Shown here piece after piece: positions 37,186-46,685 of a DNA stretch of 64,000 bases. Made by a program: the position numbers and the translations under genes. Each line of letters begins with the position of its first letter. Position 1 is the stretch's first letter. Under the pieces are notes generated by a model that saw nothing but the letters and a program-made list of their open reading frames with translations, did no database searches and was not told where the DNA came from. The DNA lies in contig NZ_CP135529.1 in NCBI RefSeq assembly GCF_032401055.1, positions 930,001 through 994,000 of the forward strand, read 5' to 3'. This stretch comes from Tardiphaga sp. 709. Lineage in GTDB: Bacteria > Pseudomonadota > Alphaproteobacteria > Rhizobiales > Xanthobacteraceae.

Positions 37186-37229
37186 GCGTTTTCGAGCGAA
37201 GTGGGTACCGGTTCGCATCAAGAAAACGC
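37186..37229. repeat. Dispersed intergenic repeat, copy 1 (GCGTTTTC...GAAAACGC)
   Basis: Imperfect palindromic element bounded by GCGTTTTC and GAAAACGC with the core GAGCGAAGTGGGTACCGGTT. A diverged second copy lies at 43282-43328. I recall such elements as common between genes in Bradyrhizobium-type genomes. Directly followed by a second hairpin unit at 37244-37287. Confidence 0.75.
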
Positions 37230-37243
37230 GTCTCGACAAAAAG

Positions 37244-37287
37244 CTAGAGCCTCGGTTCTGATTCTATCAGAACCGAAAAGGCTCTAG
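37244..37287. repeat. Hairpin repeat unit supplying a stop codon to the Sel1-like gene
   Basis: Imperfect inverted repeat: CTAGAGCC...CGGTTCTGA, then TCAGAACCG...GGCTCTAG, adjoining repeat copy 1. The terminal CTAG at its right edge provides the TAG that ends the minus-strand Sel1-like gene, so the element may have reshaped that C-terminus or now serves as its terminator. Confidence 0.7.
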
Positions 37288-37553
37288 TGGACCGTCGACA
37301 GCCAGGCGCGGGCATCGCGCTGCGCGGTAGCGATTTCGACATCCGACATCATCTCGGCGACTTCGCGGCGCATCGGGATGGCATCGACCCGGCCCTTGAG
37401 GGCAGCGAGGTTGAACCACTTGTGTGCGGCGACGAGGTCAACGATCCCCGAACGGCCCGACGCCCAGTACAGACCGCGCTCGAACAGCACGTCCTGGATG
37501 GCGGTCTCTGCGATCGGCATCGCAGCTTCAAAATCGATCTGCCCCTGAAACAT
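37284..37553 (-). CDS. Small Sel1/TPR-like protein
   Basis: 89 residues, no signal. The segment GLYWASGRSGIVDLVAAHKWFNLAALKG (~27-54) matches the Sel1-repeat pattern (short antiparallel helices, AHKWFNLAA). It continues with MRREVAEMMSDVEIATAQRDARAWL, giving one and a half repeat units. Such proteins usually mediate protein contacts. AAGGAA about 8 nt before ATG. The stop codon lies within a dispersed hairpin repeat. Specific role unknown. Confidence 0.72.
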   Translation of the reverse strand: MFQGQIDFEAAMPIAETAIQDVLFERGLYWASGRSGIVDLVAAHKWFNLAALKGRVDAIPMRREVAEMMSDVEIATAQRDARAWLSTVH

Positions 37554-38273
37554 CGGTCATTCCTTTTTTTGCTTTTGCCGCCCCAACCGAGCGCGGCTCC
37601 TGTCCGTTATTTGATGCAATCCCAACCGCCGTTTGCCGGCTTGTTGGGATCAATATGACCGATCAAATTTGAAGAGCAGTTTAAGTATCGGGATGAACGA
37701 AATCTGAAGAGCCGAAGCCTGAATCGGCCCGTACGCGGCCAAAAACCCAGCATTTATGCGGGTTTTCTGCATTTTTGCGGAATTCGGTTTACCCTGCTGT
37801 TTGGGGATGCCGTAACCATCTCGGCAGCGTCGGCGACCAGGGATGTTAAAGGGCCTGCTCCGCGCATGCGACGACGCCGATGCGAAATACGTCACAGCGA
37901 GCAGATCAAAAGCTATTCGGGATCGGAAAATTCAAAGCGCCGGGGATGAACCGCACCGGCAAAAACGAGGGCGTCGGCAACACGTCAGGATCATATCTCA
38001 TGTGGCCGGAGCCACCGATGAAACTGCGGACCAATGATCCGCACCGAATAAAGAACGCCAATCACGGAATGACCGGCTTCTTTGCCGGACCGGTTCGCGG
38101 GAAGAGCAAGCTCTGCCCCGGAGTGACGGTCCAGCCGTTTGACCTGATGTCTCGCCGACACCCTCTTTCGTCGACCAGAGCTGCGATCAATATCCGCTTC
38201 GAGAAGCAAATTGTCGTCGAGGCTCTCGTGACGTCGCCGGCGTTGCCACCGGCGTCGATCGTGGCAGAAGAAG
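37554..38273. other. 720 bp without a supported gene
   Basis: Between the Sel1-like and the lysine-rich small genes. The open frames here (for example 37880-38344 plus) lack ribosome sites and have odd composition. A hairpin with terminator features on the minus strand lies at 37742-37766 (stem around GCAT/ATGC flanked by AAAACCC and GGGTTTT). That would fit the 3' end of an unannotated minus-strand RNA, but nothing else supports one. Confidence 0.35.
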
Positions 38274-38384
38274 TTACTTCTTCTTGGCGACCTTCTTGGT
38301 CTTCTTCGCGGTCTTCTTCACAGCGCTCTTCGCTGCCTTCTTGACGGTCTTCTTGACTGCCTTCTTCGTAGCTTTCTTGGCCAT
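38274..38384 (-). CDS. 36-residue lysine/alanine-rich histone-like protein
   Basis: Too short for standard gene finders but strongly supported: ATG 38384 is preceded by GGAGG at 5 nt and ends at TAA 38274. The product begins MAKKATKKAVKKTVKKAAK and is 18 lysines out of 36, with Ala, Val and Thr between them and no acidic or aromatic residue. The KK-x-x spacing is that of eukaryotic histone H1 tails and of bacterial AlgP/HU-tail proteins, so non-specific DNA or RNA binding is likely. Similar short proteins exist in related bacteria as far as I recall. It stands alone, with about 560 bp free upstream. Confidence 0.82.
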   Translation of the reverse strand: MAKKATKKAVKKTVKKAAKSAVKKTAKKTKKVAKKK

Positions 38385-38902
38385 GTTGCCCTCCAATAAA
38401 GAGATGACTTGATCGCTGCGTGCACTCGGGAATCGAAATGCACTTCATCCCGAATACACCAACGATTTCAAAAGAACAGTCTCCCGCTTAAGGAAGTGTT
38501 GATGAGCGCAACGCGCCACTTCCCCCACGGGCCCAGTCACAACTTGAAATCTGGCACGCAAGGCGGCGCGAGAAACGCCCGAAAACGCTGCGTCCACAAA
38601 TGTCAAGATTGCAGAAAGTACTTATTTTTTCCGGGCGCCCGCAATTCGTACTATCAAACAACTACACAAACTTTTGCCGCTCCCACGCGTGAGTCGGGCG
38701 CTGAAAACGGGCGCGAAGGACTCTGAGTCGGTATTTTTGGCAATGAAAATATTTTTTCAGAAAACGCGTTCGCGACTTATCGGTGCTGGCCACAACCGCA
38801 CTTTTTGTCGGCTGACACCACGCCGATTCGCGATCTGATTCCGCGCGCGCGACCGTTCATCGCGCAGGTTACGACGCGCCAGCGAGGTCCACCAAAACGA
38901 AA
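38385..38902. other. Non-coding stretch upstream of the lysine-rich gene
   Basis: About 520 bp with no supported gene on either strand. AT-rich blocks (for example around 38620-38660 and 38730-38760) suggest promoter sequence for the lysine-rich gene, which reads leftwards from 38384. Nothing else is recognisable. Confidence 0.4.
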
Positions 38903-38927
38903 ACGGCGCCGCGCGAGGCGGCGCCGT
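38903..38927 (-). terminator. Intrinsic terminator after gatB
   Basis: Perfect 10-bp stem ACGGCGCCGC / GCGGCGCCGT with a 5-nt loop, 20 bp past the gatB stop. On the minus strand it is followed by TTTTCGTTTTGG. Confidence 0.88.
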
Positions 38928-38946
38928 CGTGATCGAATGGCGATCG

Positions 38947-40431
38947 TCAGATGCCGAGCTTGCTCTTGAGGAGGTCATTGACGACCTGCGGATTGGCTTT
39001 GCCGCCCGAGGACTTCATCACCTGACCGACGAACCAGCCCATCAGCGCCGGCTTGGCCTGCGCCTGCGCGACCTTGTCCGGATTGGCGGCGATGATGTCG
39101 TCGACCACCTTCTCGATGGCGCCAGTATCCGTCACCTGCTTCATGCCGCGCTCTTCGACGAGCGCGCGCGGGTCACCGCCTTCCGTCCAGACGATCTCGA
39201 ACAGGTCCTTGGCGATCTTGCCCGAGATCACGCCTGCGCCGATCAGATCGACGATGGCGGCCATCTGCGCCGCCGACACCGGTGACGACGCGATGTCCTG
39301 GCCTTTCTTGTTGAGGCGGCCGAACAGTTCATTGATCACCCAGTTGGCGGCGAGCTTGCCGTCGCGCGCTTTGTCGGCAAGCCCGGCGAGCGTCGTCTCG
39401 AAGAACTCAGCGCTCTCGCGCTCGACCACCAGCACAGCGGCGTCATAGGCCGACAGGCCGAACGCGCTGATGAAACGTGCCTTCTTCTCGTCCGGCAGTT
39501 CCGGCAGCTCGGCTCTCAGCACGGCGACATAGTCCTCGCTGAATTCCAGCGGCAGCAGGTCGGGATCCGGGAAGTAGCGGTAGTCATGCGCCTCTTCCTT
39601 CGACCGCATCGACCGTGTCTCGCCCTTGTTCGGGTCGTACAGCCGGGTCTCCTGTTCGATCGAACCGCCATCCTCCAGGATTCCGATCTGGCGACGCGCT
39701 TCATAGTCGATGGCCTGGCCGATAAAGCGGATCGAGTTGACGTTCTTGATCTCGCAGCGGGTTCCCAGGGGATCGCCCGGCTTGCGGACCGAGACGTTGC
39801 AGTCGGCGCGCAGGTTGCCCTTCTCCATGTCGCCGTCGCAGGTGCCAAGATAACGCAGGATGGTGCGCAGCTTCGACACATAGGCCTGCGCCTGTTCGCT
39901 TGAGCGCATGTCGGGCTTGGAAACGATCTCCATCAGCGCCACACCGGAGCGATTGAGATCGACGAAGGTCTGCGTCGGGCTCTGGTCATGCACCAGCTTG
40001 CCGGCGTCCTGTTCGAGATGCAGGCGCTCGATGCCCACGATCGCGGTCTCGCCGTCCGCAAGCTCGATCGTGACCTCGCCCTCGCCGACGATCGGCGACT
40101 TGTACTGGCTGATCTGGTAGCCCTGCGGCAGGTCCGGATAGAAGTAGTTCTTGCGGTCGAAGGTCGAGCGCCGGTTGATCTGCGCCTTCAGGCCGAGCCC
40201 GGTACGGACCGCTTGCTTCACGCACTCCTCGTTGATGACCGGCAGCATGCCCGGCATCGCCGCATCGACGAGGGACACATGGCTGTTCGGCGAACCGCCG
40301 AACTCCGTGGACGAGCCGGAGAACAGCTTGGCGTGCGAATTGACCTGGGCGTGGATCTCCAGACCGATGACCATTTCCCAGTCGCCGGTGGCGCCCTTGA
40401 TGAGCTTCGAAGGTTTGACAGGTGCGTTCAT
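38947..40431 (-). CDS. gatB: Asp-tRNA(Asn)/Glu-tRNA(Gln) amidotransferase subunit B
   Basis: tRNA-binding and kinase subunit of the GatCAB complex, which amidates mischarged Glu-tRNA(Gln) and Asp-tRNA(Asn). 494 residues. [38 protein letters not shown] and the C-terminal tail domain ([20 protein letters not shown]) are diagnostic. Unlike in many bacteria it is not contiguous with gatCA; a patatin lipoprotein gene and a histidine kinase gene intervene on the same strand. Own terminator downstream. Confidence 0.96.
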   Translation of the reverse strand: MNAPVKPSKLIKGATGDWEMVIGLEIHAQVNSHAKLFSGSSTEFGGSPNSHVSLVDAAMPGMLPVINEECVKQAVRTGLGLKAQINRRSTFDRKNYFYPDLPQGYQISQYKSPIVGEGEVTIELADGETAIVGIERLHLEQDAGKLVHDQSPTQTFVDLNRSGVALMEIVSKPDMRSSEQAQAYVSKLRTILRYLGTCDGDMEKGNLRADCNVSVRKPGDPLGTRCEIKNVNSIRFIGQAIDYEARRQIGILEDGGSIEQETRLYDPNKGETRSMRSKEEAHDYRYFPDPDLLPLEFSEDYVAVLRAELPELPDEKKARFISAFGLSAYDAAVLVVERESAEFFETTLAGLADKARDGKLAANWVINELFGRLNKKGQDIASSPVSAAQMAAIVDLIGAGVISGKIAKDLFEIVWTEGGDPRALVEERGMKQVTDTGAIEKVVDDIIAANPDKVAQAQAKPALMGWFVGQVMKSSGGKANPQVVNDLLKSKLGI

Positions 40432-40517
40432 GGAGCGGTTTCTACCGCGACACGAGGCGCGGGAAAACCCCCAGAGAGGCTTTCCAGCGTCGCTTCCAGG
40501 GCATTTGCCCCTATCGA

Positions 40518-41906
40518 TCAGATGCCCGAAGCGAAGGCCCTGAACACGGAGCTGGCACGCAACGTCTCGCGACCGGCGAGGATCAAGTCATCGACCTGCC
40601 CCTGCGGTAGCTGGAAACGCGTCGGAACGGCTTCAAGCACGGCGGCGCGGGCGGGGTCGAGCTGATCGAAGCCGAGCCGGCCAACGAAGAACTGCAGATC
40701 GTTGCAGCGCCACCCCGCCCGCACGCCATAGCGAGCACGATCCGCTGCCGACAGGCCGCAGCGCCACTTGATCAGCGACGACTGCCAGTCCTTCATGGTC
40801 CGGTCGAATGCGGTGTAGCTGGAGCCGATGCTCGCATCCATAGTGGTGTCCACCGCAGCCTTGATCAGATCGACGCCTTCAGGCCCTTCCACCGTATTGA
40901 TCCAGTTGCCGGAGAGACCGACTTTGGAATCCACCACCATAAATATCCCGCGGCGCAGCCGTACCGCCTGCTGCGGCGTCATCGGGCCATAGGGTGTCTC
41001 GGAGGATTCGCGCACGATGGTCAGCGCAGAGACGCCGTAATTGTCGACCAGCCCGCCATCCATCAGCTTGATGTAAGGCACCGCGCCGTCGCGGTAACGC
41101 ATCACTGCCTTGGAATAGGCACTCAACATCGGCGACGCATTGCGGTTCGCGGCTGCGCGCGCGACCCAGGGCGGTAGCGGCTCGTTGCATGTGCCGGGGA
41201 AGGCCTGAACCACGGCCGGCGCAAAGGCGAGCGGCACCGCGGCCGACGCAGCCACGGCGCCCGACAGCGGATACTTGCTGAGATCGCTGCAGATCGCGGC
41301 GAAGGCCGTGTTGTCGAACACGAACGGCACGCGGTTATAGATATCCGAGGCGTTGATCCAGACCCGTGGCGAACCGCTATTTCGCAGGCTGCCAAAAGTC
41401 GCATTTTGGAACAGGTTGGCGTCGAGCCAACTGGTGAAGCCCTTGGAGTCATTGATGCCGCCGCCCAAGGCACGGCCGATAGTACCTAGCGACAACTGCG
41501 TGGTCAGTCCGGCCTCGGCATTCTGCAGCAGGAAACGTTCACGGAAGTCCGACAGCGCGGCGCGCTTCTTGAGGCCGAAATAGGCGGCGGTCACCGATCC
41601 GCCGGAGACGCCGGACAGAAAATCGATGCGTTCCAGCATAGTGTCGGATGCACCGCGCATGCGGATGCTGCCCAGTTCTTCCAGGACACCGAACGAAAAC
41701 GCCGCAGCGCGCGTGCCGCCGCCTGAGAACGAAAATCCGATCAGCAGGTCGTCCTGCTCGGCAGCATCCTTGAAAACCGCGTCGAGATTGGGATCGAGGG
41801 AGGCGCCGGCCAGCGGCACGTTGGCGGGAAGGTTGTAGACCGACGTACAGCCCAGCAGCAGCGCACAGGTCGTGACCACGACACCGATCGAACGCAACGC
41901 ACTCAT
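40518..41906 (-). CDS. Patatin-like phospholipase, lipoprotein
   Basis: Serine acyl hydrolase with a Ser-Asp dyad. 462 residues from ATG 41906 (GAGAAGTG just upstream); the frame is open 36 bp further. Lipobox LLLGC puts the lipid Cys near residue 19. Catalytic motifs: oxyanion GGGTRAA, nucleophile elbow GVSGGS, and DGGLVDNYG with the Asp. N-terminal [21 protein letters not shown] is typical. Probably periplasm-facing phospholipase or lysophospholipase. Upstream of gatB on the same strand, with no other secretion genes, so it is unlikely to be an injected toxin. Confidence 0.9.
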   Translation of the reverse strand: MSALRSIGVVVTTCALLLGCTSVYNLPANVPLAGASLDPNLDAVFKDAAEQDDLLIGFSFSGGGTRAAAFSFGVLEELGSIRMRGASDTMLERIDFLSGVSGGSVTAAYFGLKKRAALSDFRERFLLQNAEAGLTTQLSLGTIGRALGGGINDSKGFTSWLDANLFQNATFGSLRNSGSPRVWINASDIYNRVPFVFDNTAFAAICSDLSKYPLSGAVAASAAVPLAFAPAVVQAFPGTCNEPLPPWVARAAANRNASPMLSAYSKAVMRYRDGAVPYIKLMDGGLVDNYGVSALTIVRESSETPYGPMTPQQAVRLRRGIFMVVDSKVGLSGNWINTVEGPEGVDLIKAAVDTTMDASIGSSYTAFDRTMKDWQSSLIKWRCGLSAADRARYGVRAGWRCNDLQFFVGRLGFDQLDPARAAVLEAVPTRFQLPQGQVDDLILAGRETLRASSVFRAFASGI

Positions 41907-42108
41907 CACTTCTCTACCGATCCCACAAGACGGCCGCACCAAAAGGCACGGACCGTGTCCGGACGGTCCCCAATCCGGAATCTCAATCAGATATTACCGT
42001 AAAGCGTTGCAATTCGATGCAAACTGACGATCCGGCACCAATCGCGCCAGCAACGTGGCTAATGAATGGTGAAACAAGGTGCGCGCCAAAATGGCGCGGC
42101 GCCAATCC

Positions 42109-43206
42109 TCAGTTCAGCTGCGTGCCCGGCGCGGCATCAAATACCAGCGTGAACCAGCTGCCCTGCCCGCGAATGCTCTCGGCGTTGAACTTCACGTTCG
42201 GCGCATTCTCTTTGAGCGTCTGCAGGATCAGCGCGCCGAGCTTGCGCGGCGACGGCCATTCCTGACCTTCGCCAAGACCGACGCCGTCATCGGCGACAAC
42301 CACCGTGATGTGGCCGCCTTCCAGCTTGCAGATCAGTTTGATCTGACCGCCGGCACGGCCGATGAAGGCGTATTTCAGCGCGTTGGTCAGCATCTCGTTG
42401 ACCAACAGTCCCGCCGGCATCGCGATATTGATCGACATCGGGCAATAGCCGACCTGCACATCAAGCGTGATATCCGCCGTCGCGCTAGCAGCCATCACCG
42501 CATTGGCGATGTCCGATAGATACTGTCCGAGATCGATATCGGCTGCGGCGTTCTCGTCGGACAGCGTCCGGTACAGCACTGTCAGCGCATCAATTCGGCT
42601 CGCCAGCCTGCCGAGCGCAACCGCCTCGCCTTCCACTGCCGAGCGGGCTTCGAGCCGCACCAGCGCGGTGATGAGCTGCAGATTGTTCTTCACCCGGTGC
42701 TGCAGCTCGCGCATCAGCATGTCGCGGTCGCGAATCTGGTTCTCGAATTGCTCGATCTGCGCACGCTCGCGGCCGCCGACATCGACCAGCGCGGCGATCC
42801 GGAAATTCTCGACGCCGTCGTCACTCTCGATCACCGAGGCATAGGCCTGCACGATCACCAGCCGATCGACCGGCACCGACGGCCGGAACACGCCGATGAA
42901 GTCCTCGCCGTCGCGGATTGCCTCGCCGAGTGTCTGGCTCTGATTATCTTCGTTGAGAAAGCCGTCGAGGCAGGTCCAGCTCTGGCCTTCGACATCGGCC
43001 GGCGCCATTGCCATCAATTGCTCGAAGGCCTTGTTGATGTAGACAACCTGCTGATCGCTGCCCAATCCGCGCGAGATGGCGAGCGCAACGGGAACATGAT
43101 CCAGCAGATGCTTGTAGCGATCATTCTCGATCGCCTGCGCAAGCTTCGGGGAACCCAGAATCTGATCGACCTGTTGGGAAGGCGGAAGCCCGTCGTCGGT
43201 GCTCAT
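42109..43206 (-). CDS. HisKA_2/HWE-type sensor histidine kinase with PAS domain
   Basis: Cytosolic sensor kinase, 365 residues from ATG 43206; the frame extends 45 bp upstream without support. PAS domain at about 40-150 (DHVPVALAISRGLGSDQQVVYINKAFEQL, ~33-61) of the light/redox type. Phospho-acceptor region RELQHRVKNNLQLI is the HisKA_2 signature. The ATPase domain has an N-box NEMLTNALKYAF and a G-box DDGVGLGEG. No transmembrane helix and no response regulator next to it, so it is an orphan kinase. Signal unknown. A dispersed repeat follows upstream of its start. Confidence 0.9.
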   Translation of the reverse strand: MSTDDGLPPSQQVDQILGSPKLAQAIENDRYKHLLDHVPVALAISRGLGSDQQVVYINKAFEQLMAMAPADVEGQSWTCLDGFLNEDNQSQTLGEAIRDGEDFIGVFRPSVPVDRLVIVQAYASVIESDDGVENFRIAALVDVGGRERAQIEQFENQIRDRDMLMRELQHRVKNNLQLITALVRLEARSAVEGEAVALGRLASRIDALTVLYRTLSDENAAADIDLGQYLSDIANAVMAASATADITLDVQVGYCPMSINIAMPAGLLVNEMLTNALKYAFIGRAGGQIKLICKLEGGHITVVVADDGVGLGEGQEWPSPRKLGALILQTLKENAPNVKFNAESIRGQGSWFTLVFDAAPGTQLN

Positions 43207-43281
43207 GCACGGTCCATGCTCATGGACAAAGCATGGCCAAGTGCAGCGCAAAACGCAATGTCAAACGCGCAACACCCTAAA

Positions 43282-43328
43282 GTGTTCTCGAGCGAAGTGG
43301 CCACTGGTTCGCGTGAAGAATACGCGTC
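43282..43328. repeat. Dispersed intergenic repeat, copy 2
   Basis: Diverged relative of copy 1 at 37186: the same core (TCGAGCGAAGTGG, CTGGTTCGCGTGAAGAA) with mismatched ends (GTGTTCTC / GAATACGC). Lies between the kinase start and the gatA stop. Confidence 0.75.
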
Positions 43329-43353
43329 ACACAAGAACTCCACGCGGATGATG

Positions 43354-44832
43354 TCAGGCCCACCACTTGGGCGGCGTGAAACGCCCCGATGCCTGCTCGA
43401 TGGTTTCGCCGAGCGAGAACAGCGTCTCCTCGTCGAACGGGCGACCGATCAGCTGCAATCCGAGCGGCAATCCCTGCGCATCCTTGCCGGCGGGAACCGC
43501 GATGCCCGGCAGGCCGGCCATGTTCACCGTCACCGTGAAGATGTCGTTGAGATACATCTCGATCGGATCGGCGCCGCCCTTCTCGCCGATGCCGAATGCC
43601 GCGGACGGTGTCGCCGGCGTCAGGATGGCGTGGATACCCCTAGCGAAGCACTCCTCGAAGTCGCGCTTGATCAGCGTGCGGACTTTTTGCGCGCGGAGAT
43701 AGTAAGCGTCGTAATAGCCTGCCGAGAGGACATAGGTTCCGATCATCACGCGGCGGCGCACTTCCGCACCAAAGCCTTCTGCGCGGGTATTCTCATACAT
43801 GTCACTGATGCTGCGGCCGGGCACGCGCAGGCCGTAGCGCACGCCGTCATAGCGCGCGAGGTTCGACGAGGCTTCCGCCGGTGCCACGATGTAATAGGCC
43901 GGCAGCGCGTATTTGGTATGCGGCAACGACACGTCGACGAGCTCGGCACCGGCGGCCTTGAGCTGCGCAGCGCCTTCCGACCAAAGCTTTTCGATCTCGG
44001 CCGGCATGCCGTCGATGCGATATTCCTTGGGAATGCCGATCTTCATGCCCTTCACGGACTTGCCGATCGCCGCCTCGTAGTCCGGCACGTCGCGATCCAC
44101 GGACGTCGAGTCCTTCGGATCGTAGCCGGCCATCGAGCGCATCAGGATCGCGGTATCGCGCACGGTGCGCGCGATCGGCCCGGCCTGATCGAGCGAGGAC
44201 GCGAAAGCGACCGTGCCCCAGCGCGAGCAGCGGCCATAGGTCGGCTTCATGCCGACGATGCCGGCGAACGCCGCGGGCTGGCGGATCGAACCGCCGGTGT
44301 CGGTCGCGGTCGCGCCGAGACAGAGCCCTGCGGCAACGGCCGACGCCGAACCACCGGATGAGCCGCCGGGCACCAGATTGACGTCCGAACCTTCGCGTCG
44401 CCACGGATTGATCACCGGACCGAAGAACGAAGTCTCGTTCGCCGAGCCCATGGCGAATTCATCATTGTTGAGCTTGCCGAGCATCACGGCGCCGTCGCGC
44501 CACAGCTGAGCGGTCACGGTCGACTCATAAGGCGGCACGAAATTGCCGAGGATCTTCGAACATGCGGTTGTGCGCACGCCCTTGGTCGCGAACATATCCT
44601 TGATGCCCAGCGGGACGCCACCGAGCCAGCCGCCCTCGCCCTTGGCGAGTTTCGCGTCGGCCGCCTGCGCCATGGCGCGCGCCTGATCCGGCGTCTCCAG
44701 CACATAGGCGTTGAGTACGCGCGCGGCTTCCATCGCCTTGAGATGCGCATCGGTCAGTTCGACTGACGTGAAGGATTTGGTCGCAAGGCCGTCACGCGCC
44801 TCGGCGAGTGTCAGCGACGTCAGATCTGTCAT
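43354..44832 (-). CDS. gatA: Asp-tRNA(Asn)/Glu-tRNA(Gln) amidotransferase subunit A
   Basis: Amidase-signature subunit of GatCAB, supplying ammonia from glutamine or asparagine. 492 residues. Ser-cisSer-Lys triad region visible: [19 protein letters not shown] (Lys), then [34 protein letters not shown] (~152-185) with the two serines. Starts directly after the stop of a 72-residue gene (TAG then ATG), so it is expressed with gatC and that gene. Confidence 0.96.
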   Translation of the reverse strand: MTDLTSLTLAEARDGLATKSFTSVELTDAHLKAMEAARVLNAYVLETPDQARAMAQAADAKLAKGEGGWLGGVPLGIKDMFATKGVRTTACSKILGNFVPPYESTVTAQLWRDGAVMLGKLNNDEFAMGSANETSFFGPVINPWRREGSDVNLVPGGSSGGSASAVAAGLCLGATATDTGGSIRQPAAFAGIVGMKPTYGRCSRWGTVAFASSLDQAGPIARTVRDTAILMRSMAGYDPKDSTSVDRDVPDYEAAIGKSVKGMKIGIPKEYRIDGMPAEIEKLWSEGAAQLKAAGAELVDVSLPHTKYALPAYYIVAPAEASSNLARYDGVRYGLRVPGRSISDMYENTRAEGFGAEVRRRVMIGTYVLSAGYYDAYYLRAQKVRTLIKRDFEECFARGIHAILTPATPSAAFGIGEKGGADPIEMYLNDIFTVTVNMAGLPGIAVPAGKDAQGLPLGLQLIGRPFDEETLFSLGETIEQASGRFTPPKWWA

Positions 44833-45051
44833 CTATTTATTGACCGGGCTGCAGAAGAAGGGAGAGAGCGTCTTGTCGTTTTCAGGTGCATCGCGACGAC
44901 GCTTGTCGTCCGCCTCCTGTGCGGCCTGAACCTTGTCGAGGATGGCATCCATGGCCGCGTCTACGTCCTTGACCTTCCCCTGACGCTCCATCTCGTCGAG
45001 GTAGTCCATATAGAGCTGATAGGACTTTTCATCGTCGCAAAGCAGGCACAT
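44833..45051 (-). CDS. 72-residue CxxC protein between gatC and gatA
   Basis: Begins MCLLCDDEKSYQLYMDYLDE with a CxxC pair at residues 2 and 5, continues as acidic and charged helices (EMERQGKVKDVDAAMDAILDKVQ), and ends with another Cys (FFCSPVNK). The CxxC plus terminal Cys could form a small zinc or iron-sulphur site. GGAAA lies about 8 nt before ATG 45051. Same operon as gatC and gatA, contiguous with gatA. I know no function for it; a role as accessory factor of the amidotransferase is a guess from position only. Confidence 0.68.
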   Translation of the reverse strand: MCLLCDDEKSYQLYMDYLDEMERQGKVKDVDAAMDAILDKVQAAQEADDKRRRDAPENDKTLSPFFCSPVNK

Positions 45052-45082
45052 GGCGGTTTCCGTCCGAACGGTTCTTGCGCGA

Positions 45083-45370
45083 TTATTCGACGACTTTCGG
45101 CACCAGGAAGAAATGATCCTCCGACTCCGGCGCATTCGCCGTCACCGCATCGACGATCTCGCCGTCATTGACGACATCGGCGCGCTTCTTCATCTCCATC
45201 GGCATCACCGAGGTCATCGGCTCAACGCCGTCGACATTCACTTCCTGCAACTGCTCGACAAAGGCCAGCATCGCGTTCAGTTCACCCTGCAGATGGGGAA
45301 CTTCGGCATCAGTGACCGCGATCCGCGCAAGATGCGCGATACGGCGAACAGTGGCAGCATCGACGGACAT
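45083..45370 (-). CDS. gatC: Asp-tRNA(Asn)/Glu-tRNA(Gln) amidotransferase subunit C
   Basis: Small clamp subunit that holds GatA and GatB together. 95 residues from ATG 45370. [19 protein letters not shown] and the C-terminal [20 protein letters not shown] are the family's conserved ends. The frame extends to 45430 but the added residues do not look like GatC. First gene of the gatC-orf72-gatA operon. Confidence 0.95.
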   Translation of the reverse strand: MSVDAATVRRIAHLARIAVTDAEVPHLQGELNAMLAFVEQLQEVNVDGVEPMTSVMPMEMKKRADVVNDGEIVDAVTANAPESEDHFFLVPKVVE

Positions 45371-45460
45371 TATATAGGGCCTCAGGCGAAATCTGCCCGC
45401 CGTATAGCAGACGGAGGTTTCGCGCCGCAACCGGCGGACGCCTCCGCCCTGTTTGGCGCC

Positions 45461-46537
45461 CTAGCCCCGCAATTCAGCCATCCGCGCCAGTGCGGCCGCC
45501 GCCAGCGACCGTGTCAGCTCTGCCGCAGGCCGTTCGCTGCCCATTCCCACCGACTGTCCGGCCCAGAGATTGGTAAAATCGGCCCGTCCGAGCTTCTCGG
45601 CAGCGGCTTTCAGAGGCCCCAGCGCGGTCGCCGAATGCGGGAATGCCGGCGCATCGGGCGAGACCGGCCCGACCTCGCGCATCACCCGATTGATGACACC
45701 CCGGGCGGGTCGCCCGGTCATGACATTGGTGATGACGGTGGAGGCATCCGACGCCCCGGCCAGGGCCGCACGACCCGGCCCGCTGACCTTCGATTCCGGC
45801 GTACGCAGATAGGCGGTGCCGATCTGCACGCCCGCGGCGCCGAGCGCAAAGGCTGCCGCAATTCCGCGCCCATCGGCGATGCCGCCGGCCGCGATCACCG
45901 GCACCTTTACCGCATCCGCCACCTGCGGCAGCAGCGCGAACAGGCCGGGCTGGGTAGCGATATCTTCGGTCAGGAACATGCCGCGATGACCGCCGGCCTC
46001 CGCCCCCTGCGCAATGACCGCGTCGACGCCACGCTCTTCGAGCCAGACGGCTTCCTTGACGATGGTCGCAGAGGCGATGACCCGACAGCCGGCTGCCTTG
46101 ATGCGCTTCAAGAGCGTCGGGTCCGGCAGGCCGAAGTGAAAGCTGACCACTTCGGGCTTCAGCTCTTCCACCAGCGCGCACATCGCCTCATCAAACGGCG
46201 CACGGTTGGCCGCATTGATGTCTGCATTCGGATCGAGCCCGAGTTCGGTGTAATAGGACGACAGCCGCTTGCGCCAGTTGGCCTCGCGTGCCGGATCAGC
46301 GTCCACCGCCGTGTGGCAGAAGTAATTCATGTTGACCGGCGCGGAGACGCGCTGGCGCACGATATTGATCTGCTCACGGGCTTTCTCCGGCGAGATCATT
46401 GCGCACGGCAACGAGGCCAGCGCGCCGCCCTCTGCTGCGCCGATCATGATGTCGGCATCCTGCACGCCGGCCATCGGCGCCTGCACGATGGGAAATTCGG
46501 TGCCGAAAAGGTCGATCAGTCGGCGGTCGGGCCACAT
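45461..46537 (-). CDS. Nitronate monooxygenase family flavoprotein (NPD)
   Basis: FMN-dependent TIM-barrel oxidase related to 2-nitropropane dioxygenase and enoyl-reductase FabK. 358 residues. FPIVQAPMAGVQDADI at the N-terminus, VSFHFGLPDPTLLKRIKAAG, AQGAEAGGHRG (FMN-phosphate and catalytic region with His), and VPVIAAGGIADGRGIAAAFALGA. Probably detoxifies propionate-3-nitronate or related nitronates; the natural substrate cannot be read from sequence. Confidence 0.88.
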   Translation of the reverse strand: MWPDRRLIDLFGTEFPIVQAPMAGVQDADIMIGAAEGGALASLPCAMISPEKAREQINIVRQRVSAPVNMNYFCHTAVDADPAREANWRKRLSSYYTELGLDPNADINAANRAPFDEAMCALVEELKPEVVSFHFGLPDPTLLKRIKAAGCRVIASATIVKEAVWLEERGVDAVIAQGAEAGGHRGMFLTEDIATQPGLFALLPQVADAVKVPVIAAGGIADGRGIAAAFALGAAGVQIGTAYLRTPESKVSGPGRAALAGASDASTVITNVMTGRPARGVINRVMREVGPVSPDAPAFPHSATALGPLKAAAEKLGRADFTNLWAGQSVGMGSERPAAELTRSLAAAALARMAELRG

Positions 46538-46685
46538 GGGGGATCTCCGGATTCTTGCGACAATCTTGCGGCAATGCCTCTGAATCCAGCGGCAAAGCAG
46601 TGACGATCTTGAGACAAACGTGAGGAAATGGCACGCGCATCATTGCCGAGCCACACTCAGGCTAACACGGCCGCACCCGCGCGAG

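Noticed and set aside
37880-38344. 154-residue plus-strand frame in the gene-free gap
   Set aside because: Its C-terminal Ser/Arg-rich end is merely the antisense of the lysine-rich miniprotein, and the remainder lacks support.
35069-38946. Genomic island bounded by tRNA-Ser
   Set aside because: No integrase, no duplicated tRNA 3' end and no mobility genes were seen in the downstream 4 kb; only one orphan gene has unusual composition.
40518-41906. Patatin gene as a CBASS/defence effector
   Set aside because: It carries a lipoprotein signal and has no nucleotide-cyclase, ubiquitin-like or sensor genes beside it, so a periplasmic phospholipase is the simpler reading.
42697-44361. 554-residue open frame on the plus strand
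   Set aside because: Runs antisense across the histidine kinase start, a repeat and gatA; no ribosome site and no recognisable domain.
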